A DNA stretch of 10,301 bases, taken from CAYOFK01 sp964403185. Its GTDB lineage: Bacteria > Bacteroidota > Bacteroidia > Bacteroidales > VadinHA17. Positions 6,650 through 10,301 of the stretch are shown here, piece after piece. Within the stretch, counting starts at the first letter, position 1. Each line of letters starts with the position of its first letter. The notes below the pieces were generated by a model. It made no database searches. It saw nothing but the letters and a program-made list of their open reading frames with translations, and was not told the DNA's origin. The translations under genes were made by a program, and so were the position numbers. The DNA lies in NCBI GenBank assembly GCA_964403185.1, contig CAYOFK010000116.1:1-10301 (forward strand), read 5' to 3'.

Positions 6650-7525
6650 CTAATTCCTTTTATCCCTGCCCCACATCAGTTTTTCACGGATGGTTCTGTA
6701 ATAACTATCGTCCTGTAATTTCAGCATTTTCACCACATCATCTGCCTTTTTTATCTCCAGTTCCACGCCCGATGCCAGGCGGTACGACCGGTAATCGACC
6801 GACAGGATAAAATGTTCATCACGTGCTTCAATTTTCAATTTGATCTCATGATGATCGGGTATCACCACCGGTCTTACGGCCAGCATGTGGGGTGAGATGG
6901 GCGAGATGATAAAATTTTCAGAACCGGGCACCACAATCGGGCCTCCTACACTGAGAGAATAAGCTGTAGAACCTGTGGGAGTGGCAATGATCAGGCCATC
7001 GGCCCAGTATGAATTCAACAATTCGCCATTCAAATATGAATGTATGGTCAGCAACTTTGAGCTTTCCTTCTGGATGGCCACATCGTTCAGAGCAAAATCC
7101 ACCACATGCCGGTCATCAGAGCGGACTTCAATCAGGGAACGCTCCTCAACGGTGTATTTTTTCTTAATGATCTTGGCCATGGACCCGGACACATTCTTTT
7201 TGGAGATGTTTGCCAGAAATCCCAGACGTCCGCTGTTGATCCCAACCAGTGGGATGTTTAATCCGCGTGTGAGTGCGGCTGCCTCAAGGAACGTGCCGTC
7301 ACCGCCAATTGAGAAAAAATAATCGAGTGGTTCCGGGATGTGGTCCCGGTCCTCAAAAACCCGGAGAACTCCGATAAGATCCGGCAGGTTTTCCTTCAGG
7401 AACCTGTAGAGTTCCCCATATATCCAGATCTCGATTCCGGCTTCTGTCAGATGTTTGATAAAAAGTTCCATCACCGGATAAAAGTCCGTATCGAAATCCT
7501 TACCGTAAACTGCGGCTTTGTTCAT
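6650..7525 (-). CDS. nadK: NAD kinase
   Basis: A 291-residue cytoplasmic enzyme that phosphorylates NAD to NADP using ATP or polyphosphate, the only route to NADP in most bacteria. The signature GGDGT is at 74-78 (preceded by YFFSIG), with the catalytic Asp at 76. The second loop INSGRLGFLA lies at 96-105 and LNDVAI at 146-151. The long substrate-binding block ADGLIIATPTGSTAYSLSVG spans 175-194 and leads into GGPI. The C-terminal half continues as the expected all-beta domain with SPISPHMLAVRPVVIP. All key residues are present and the length is typical. The start at 7523-7525 gives MNKAAVYG, matching the first strand of the fold. It follows the CBS-domain gene by 15 bp, an arrangement common in Bacteroidota, so the two are probably co-transcribed from the divergent region at 8207-8283. 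Confidence 0.97.
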   Translation of the reverse strand: MNKAAVYGKDFDTDFYPVMELFIKHLTEAGIEIWIYGELYRFLKENLPDLIGVLRVFEDRDHIPEPLDYFFSIGGDGTFLEAAALTRGLNIPLVGINSGRLGFLANISKKNVSGSMAKIIKKKYTVEERSLIEVRSDDRHVVDFALNDVAIQKESSKLLTIHSYLNGELLNSYWADGLIIATPTGSTAYSLSVGGPIVVPGSENFIISPISPHMLAVRPVVIPDHHEIKLKIEARDEHFILSVDYRSYRLASGVELEIKKADDVVKMLKLQDDSYYRTIREKLMWGRDKRN

Positions 7526-7540
7526 TGAAGCAATTATTAG

Positions 7541-8206
7541 TTACATGTTCAGATACTTCATAAAGGATTCATAGCGGGTGCTGTACCAGGAGTCCATTTC
7601 ATTATCATCCATAAATGAAGCTTTGATATTGTAGTTAAAACGCTCAAAGGTCTGGATGATGGAAGACAGGTCGGTACGGTTGATTTTCAGGATCAGTTCC
7701 AATTTCATAGAACCTTCTGAAGAAGAAATGTATAAACTCAGTATCTTGGCATCGTTGGATTCTATGATCTGTGAGATCTGTGTTATGGAATAATCGTTCT
7801 GATGCAATTCCAGAACCAGGATTCCTCCCGGATTTTTTACGGCCATCAGATCTGCAAAATAGCGGATCAGGTCGGCCATGGTGACAAGGCCAAGATAATG
7901 TTTTTTCTCATCCAGGACCGGGACCACGGTAAGGTTCAGTTTTGATACCATTTCGATCACTTCATAGATATGCTGATGCTGCAGTACAAAAGGGCTGAAC
8001 AGGGACAGATTATGGTTTCCAATGGGTTCATCGGCCTTATTCAGATCGTATATATCGGTATCTGATATCAGTCCGAGGAACTCCTTATCATTCACAATGG
8101 GAAGGTGTGATACCCTGAATATTTCCATCCAATGCAAGGCTTTCAGACCCGTATCTGAGGTTTTAATTGACGGTACAATGTCCGATATTAGATCTTTGGC
8201 AATCAT
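7541..8206 (-). CDS. Tandem CBS-domain protein with ACT-like C-terminus
   Basis: A 221-residue soluble protein with no signal peptide or membrane segment. The first CBS motif covers about 1-57 (HLPIVND...FLGLISDTDI), and the second about 73-120 (VVPVLDE...YLGLVTMADLIRYF). A region at about 128-200 (GGILVLELHQNDYSITQISQIIE, then SMKLELILKINRTDLSSIIQTFE) has the beta-alpha-beta-beta-alpha-beta pattern of an ACT-like ligand-binding domain. CBS pairs typically bind adenine nucleotides and ACT domains bind small metabolites, so a sensor or regulator is likely, but the ligand is unknown. Its neighbours nadK (15 bp downstream) and pdxJ (divergent, 77 bp away) make nucleotide or cofactor sensing plausible, though this is inference. 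On its own strand TAATTTCG at 8232-8225 is a seven-of-eight match to the -7 consensus, close to the start. Confidence 0.88.
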   Translation of the reverse strand: MIAKDLISDIVPSIKTSDTGLKALHWMEIFRVSHLPIVNDKEFLGLISDTDIYDLNKADEPIGNHNLSLFSPFVLQHQHIYEVIEMVSKLNLTVVPVLDEKKHYLGLVTMADLIRYFADLMAVKNPGGILVLELHQNDYSITQISQIIESNDAKILSLYISSSEGSMKLELILKINRTDLSSIIQTFERFNYNIKASFMDDNEMDSWYSTRYESFMKYLNM

Positions 8207-8233
8207 AAAGATTCTGTTCTTCGAAATTACTAT

Positions 8234-8241
8234 TAATTTTG
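8234..8241 (+). promoter_or_regulatory. -7 box of the pdxJ-hydrolase unit
   Basis: TAATTTTG is a perfect match to the Bacteroidota -7 consensus TAnnTTTG, 42 nt before the pdxJ start. No clear TTTG occurs 19-21 nt upstream; TCTG at 8213-8216 is the nearest candidate. The leader contains AAGGA at 8271-8275, eight nt before the ATG, the best Shine-Dalgarno of any annotated gene start here. The complementary strand of the same 77-bp region must carry the promoter of the CBS-nadK unit. Confidence 0.5.
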
Positions 8242-8283
8242 TAAAAGCTTATATTAACCCCCGAACCAACAAGGACGAAACAG

Positions 8284-8997
8284 ATGACCAGACTCAGTGT
8301 AAATATAAATAAAATAGCCACATTGCGAAACGCCAGGGGAGGCAACGTCCCCAACGTTCTTGAGACAGCCATCCGTTGTGAAGAATATGGCGCCCAGGGC
8401 ATCACGGTTCACCCGAGGCCGGATGAAAGGCACATCCGCTACCAGGATGTCTGGGATATCAAACCCATTGTAAAAACCGAATTTAACATTGAGGGCTATC
8501 CCTCCCCTGCATTTATGAAACTGGTACTGGCGGTTTCTCCCCATCAGGTCACACTGGTTCCCGATCCACCCGGGGCCCTGACGTCGAGTGAAGGCTGGGA
8601 TACCAGACAACATTTGGTTTTCCTTCAAAAAACTGTTGCAGGCCTGCAGGAGGCCGGCATCCGGACTTCCCTGTTTATAGATACGGAAGAAGAACACATC
8701 AGATTTGCTGCCAAAACAGGAACCAACCGTGTGGAGCTTTATACAGAACCCTTTGCCAGCGGTTATGAAAAAGATCCGGGCCTGGCAGTGGCTCCTTTCA
8801 GGGCTGCCGCACAACTGGCCGGCACACTTGGGTTGGAGGTCAATGCAGGTCACGACCTTAGCCTTCAAAACCTGAACTTCTTTTACAGGAATGTTCAGGA
8901 ACTGAAGGAAGTTTCCATTGGTCACGCTCTGATTGCTGATGCCCTGCACTATGGCCTTGAAAATTCCATACAACTGTACCTCCGGCAGCTGCAATAA
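8284..8997 (+). CDS. pdxJ: Pyridoxine 5'-phosphate synthase
   Basis: A 237-residue TIM-barrel enzyme that condenses 3-amino-1-hydroxyacetone 1-phosphate with 1-deoxyxylulose 5-phosphate to pyridoxine 5'-phosphate, the last ring-forming step of the DXP-dependent vitamin B6 pathway. Conserved features are all present: LSVNINKIATLRNARG at 4-19, TVHPRPDERHIRYQD with His43, Arg45 and His50, and Glu70 in NIEGYPS. TLVPDPPGALTSSEGWD follows at 90-106, then ELYTEPFA at 151-158, VNAGHDL with His190, and SIGHALIADAL with His214. These correspond to the E. coli active-site residues with an offset of about two. Length is standard. The start is fixed by AAGGA eight nt upstream and by the MTRLSVNINKIA N-terminus typical of the phylum. 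It is divergent from the CBS-nadK unit and is followed after 21 bp by a hydrolase gene. Confidence 0.97.
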   Translation: MTRLSVNINKIATLRNARGGNVPNVLETAIRCEEYGAQGITVHPRPDERHIRYQDVWDIKPIVKTEFNIEGYPSPAFMKLVLAVSPHQVTLVPDPPGALTSSEGWDTRQHLVFLQKTVAGLQEAGIRTSLFIDTEEEHIRFAAKTGTNRVELYTEPFASGYEKDPGLAVAPFRAAAQLAGTLGLEVNAGHDLSLQNLNFFYRNVQELKEVSIGHALIADALHYGLENSIQLYLRQLQ

Positions 8998-9018
8998 ACT
9001 TTCAACCAACTGATCTCT

Positions 9019-9831
9019 ATGAATTTACACTACAGAAAATATGGACAGGGACCACCCCTGATAGTTATTCACGGTTTATACGGGGCATCCGACAACTGGA
9101 TTAAAATTGCCCGGGCCCTGGAATCCCGGTTTGAAATTTATCTGCCCGACCAACGCAATCACGGGCGGTCGCCCCACGCCGACTCAAACCTTTACGAGGA
9201 TATGCGGCAGGACCTGTTTGAGTTCATGGCTCAGCATGACATTGCCAGTGCCGTTTTGATGGGGCACTCCATGGGAGGAAAAACAGCCATGTCCTTTGCG
9301 GCCATGTATCCCGAAAAGTTGAATGGATTGATCGTGGTTGATATTGCTCCCAAATCCTACCTTGATGTCTCCAAAACACTGCGAAAGACCATCGATCATC
9401 AAACCATCATCGCGGCCATGGCATCTGTTGATTTCAGCACGGTCACCTCCCGGGCCGGGGTATCTGATGCCCTGGCCCGGTATATTGATTCGGACCGTGT
9501 GCGCCTGTTCCTTATGAAAAACCTCCGCAGGAATCCCGATCAAAGTTTTCGTTGGGGTCTGAATGCAGATGCCCTTGAGGCGCATCTCGGTCATATTCTG
9601 GACTGTGTAGTATGTTCCGATTTTGAAGCGGGGAAGGCCATTACCGGCTTCCCTGTGTTGTTCGTCCGGGGTGCTTTATCCAATTATATTCTCGATGAGG
9701 ACCTTCCGTCCATAAAATCCATTTTTCCTTATGCAGAGTTTGTAACCATCCCTGATGCCGGTCATTGGTTGCATGTGGAACAGCCGGAATTGCTGGTGAG
9801 AGCTATTGAGGAGGGGATTCTGGAAGGATGA
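9019..9831 (+). CDS. Alpha/beta-fold hydrolase, YbfF-like esterase
   Basis: A 270-residue cytoplasmic protein (no signal peptide) with the classic alpha/beta-hydrolase core. HGLYG at 19-23 supplies the oxyanion hole, DQRNHGRS lies at 44-51, and the nucleophile elbow GHSMGG at 82-87 has Ser84. The catalytic His is His249 in DAGHWLH. As in E. coli YbfF, the position after strand 7 (RGALSNYI, 217-224) lacks an Asp. The acid may instead be Asp108 in VVDIAP; that assignment is inference. A helical cap lies at about 115-200. Similarity to YbfF-type short-chain acyl esterases is clear from the HG, RNHGRS, VDIAP and GHW blocks, but the substrate is unknown. It follows pdxJ by 21 bp on the same strand and is probably co-transcribed; no pathway link to vitamin B6 is evident. 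The stop codon runs into a 39-bp tandem repeat. Confidence 0.9.
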   Translation: MNLHYRKYGQGPPLIVIHGLYGASDNWIKIARALESRFEIYLPDQRNHGRSPHADSNLYEDMRQDLFEFMAQHDIASAVLMGHSMGGKTAMSFAAMYPEKLNGLIVVDIAPKSYLDVSKTLRKTIDHQTIIAAMASVDFSTVTSRAGVSDALARYIDSDRVRLFLMKNLRRNPDQSFRWGLNADALEAHLGHILDCVVCSDFEAGKAITGFPVLFVRGALSNYILDEDLPSIKSIFPYAEFVTIPDAGHWLHVEQPELLVRAIEEGILEG

Positions 9832-9907
9832 GGGGGCCAACCTGCGCCTAAGCTTCGGTTGACAGGGCGAGGGGGCCAACCTGCGCCTAAGCTTCGGTTG
9901 ACAGGGC
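9830..9907. repeat. Perfect 39-bp tandem duplication after the hydrolase gene
   Basis: Bases 9830-9868 and 9869-9907 are identical, and a third copy begins (GAGGG, 9908-9912) but stops. The last two bases of the hydrolase stop codon belong to the first unit. Each unit contains CAACC and GGTTG (9838-9842 and 9857-9861 in unit one) that could form a 5-bp stem around a loop holding AAGCTT. There is no T-tract, so it is a poor intrinsic terminator. The unit length is a multiple of three, and the minus-strand frames through it encode an Arg/Pro-rich repeat that is not convincing as protein. Confidence 0.95.
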
Positions 9908-9927
9908 GAGGGAGGGAATGATTTCTC

Positions 9928-9953
9928 AATTTCCAAATTCCAAAATTCAAAAA
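9928..9953. repeat. Degenerate AT-rich tandem (AATTCCAA type)
   Basis: The stretch consists of about three imperfect 8-9 bp units related to AATTTCCAA, AATTCCAA and AATTCAAAA. It separates the 39-bp tandem from the right copy of R. It is low-complexity sequence with no gene; together with the neighbouring repeats it fills the 470-bp non-coding right end of the window. Confidence 0.5.
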
Positions 9954-9975
9954 CCGGGAATTAAACATTTGTGAA

Positions 9976-10229
9976 ATTTTTGTGAGATCCTGAACCCCTG
10001 CCCTGCTGCGCAGGCCAGGTTTCAGGATGACCATCTTCCTGTTTGGCGTTCTGCAGCAACCCTGATCCCGTCAGCCCGTCTTGCCAGGGTCCAAGCCGCT
10101 TAGCGCTTTGAAAGCGCTTAGCGGCTTTCCAAAGAACGGCTTTCCAAAGAACGGATGGTGTTTGCCGGGACGACCAATGAATCAGATGATTGGCGGCTTT
10201 AACCACCTCCCCCTCCTTACAGTCGGGTA
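9976..10229. repeat. Structured direct repeat R, right copy
   Basis: This is the second copy of the 254-bp repeat at 1-254, in direct orientation and displaced by 9,975 bp, with three mismatches. All structural parts are retained: the compound hairpin (9987-10028), the 6-bp stem (10059-10064/10085-10090), the 35-bp palindrome (10093-10127) and the 15-bp tandem (10123-10152). Upstream it is preceded by AT-rich low-complexity sequence. Downstream it runs directly into a GC-rich hairpin, whereas the left copy abuts the 132-bp inverted-end element. Because the copies differ and their downstream flanks differ, this is not a simple contig-end overlap. No open frame in it resembles a known protein. 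Confidence 0.93.
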
Positions 10230-10232
10230 CTC

Positions 10233-10258
10233 CTCCCTGCCCTCCGGCAGGCAGGGAG
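10233..10258. repeat. GC-rich hairpin after the right R copy
   Basis: CTCCCTGCC (10233-10241) pairs perfectly with GGCAGGGAG (10250-10258) around the 8-nt loop CTCCGGCA. It starts four bases after the end of homology between the two R copies. It lacks a T-tract, so it is more like a dispersed REP-type hairpin than a terminator. The hairpin at 411-436 has the same CTCCGGCA core. The last 43 bases of the window show nothing else recognisable. Confidence 0.6.
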
Positions 10259-10301
10259 CACAAGAATTTAGTTTTTCACAGTTTCGAGGGTTTGCCTGAT
10301 A

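Noticed and set aside
8254..9009. Long open frame (251 codons) on the minus strand covering all of pdxJ
   Set aside because: The plus-strand protein has every PdxJ motif. The opposite frame is Cys/Gly-rich, has no recognisable domain and also overlaps the pdxJ promoter region; it is a shadow frame.
9838..9861. Terminator for the pdxJ-hydrolase unit
   Set aside because: The stem is only 5 bp with a 14-nt loop and no T-tract follows.
9830..9912. CRISPR array
   Set aside because: The 39-bp units directly abut with no spacers, and there are no cas genes in the window.
9961..10263. 100-codon minus-strand frame across the right R copy
   Set aside because: It is built from palindromes and tandem units of the repeat, gives low-complexity peptide, and the corresponding frame is not maintained in the left copy.
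1..10301. Window as a circular element or contig whose ends overlap
   Set aside because: The terminal repeats differ at three positions, their downstream flanks are different, and the right copy ends 72 bp before the window end. The gene content is chromosomal housekeeping.

Overview
This window reads as a chromosomal stretch from a member of the Bacteroidota, most likely Bacteroidales or a relative. The reasons are gene order (pdxJ diverging from CBS protein, nadK, DUF6089-type barrel proteins, uppS, bamA and two ompH/skp genes), AT-rich leaders with few strong Shine-Dalgarno sites, and -7 boxes matching the Bacteroidota pattern TAnnTTTG. Family assignments come from reading motifs in the translations; no database search was possible.

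Layout. Positions 1-541 are non-coding: a structured 254-bp repeat (called R here), a 132-bp element with inverted-repeat ends and two internal hairpins, a GC-rich hairpin, and a good intrinsic terminator. From 542 to 8206 there are eight minus-strand genes. In transcription order they are a CBS-domain protein, NAD kinase, two related outer-membrane beta-barrel proteins, UppS, BamA and two OmpH/Skp chaperones, ending at the terminator at 488-520. From 8284 to 9831 two plus-strand genes encode PdxJ and a YbfF-like alpha/beta hydrolase. Positions 9832-10301 are non-coding again: a perfect 39-bp tandem duplication, an AT-rich degenerate repeat, and a second direct copy of R 9,975 bp from the first.

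How the genes fit together. The minus-strand block is largely an envelope-biogenesis operon. UppS makes the undecaprenyl carrier lipid for peptidoglycan and surface glycans. BamA inserts outer-membrane barrels, the Skp-like proteins carry unfolded barrels across the periplasm, and the two small barrel proteins are probably outer-membrane residents. NadK (NADP supply) and PdxJ (vitamin B6) are housekeeping enzymes. A perfect -7 box at 6517-6524 suggests the envelope genes have their own promoter, separate from CBS-nadK.

The genes themselves are ordinary and look intact. The unusual content is in the two flanks, where a hairpin-rich direct repeat brackets the conserved block and one copy has a MITE-like element abutting it exactly where homology to the other copy ends. 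No CRISPR array, tRNA, rRNA, transposase or defence gene was seen.
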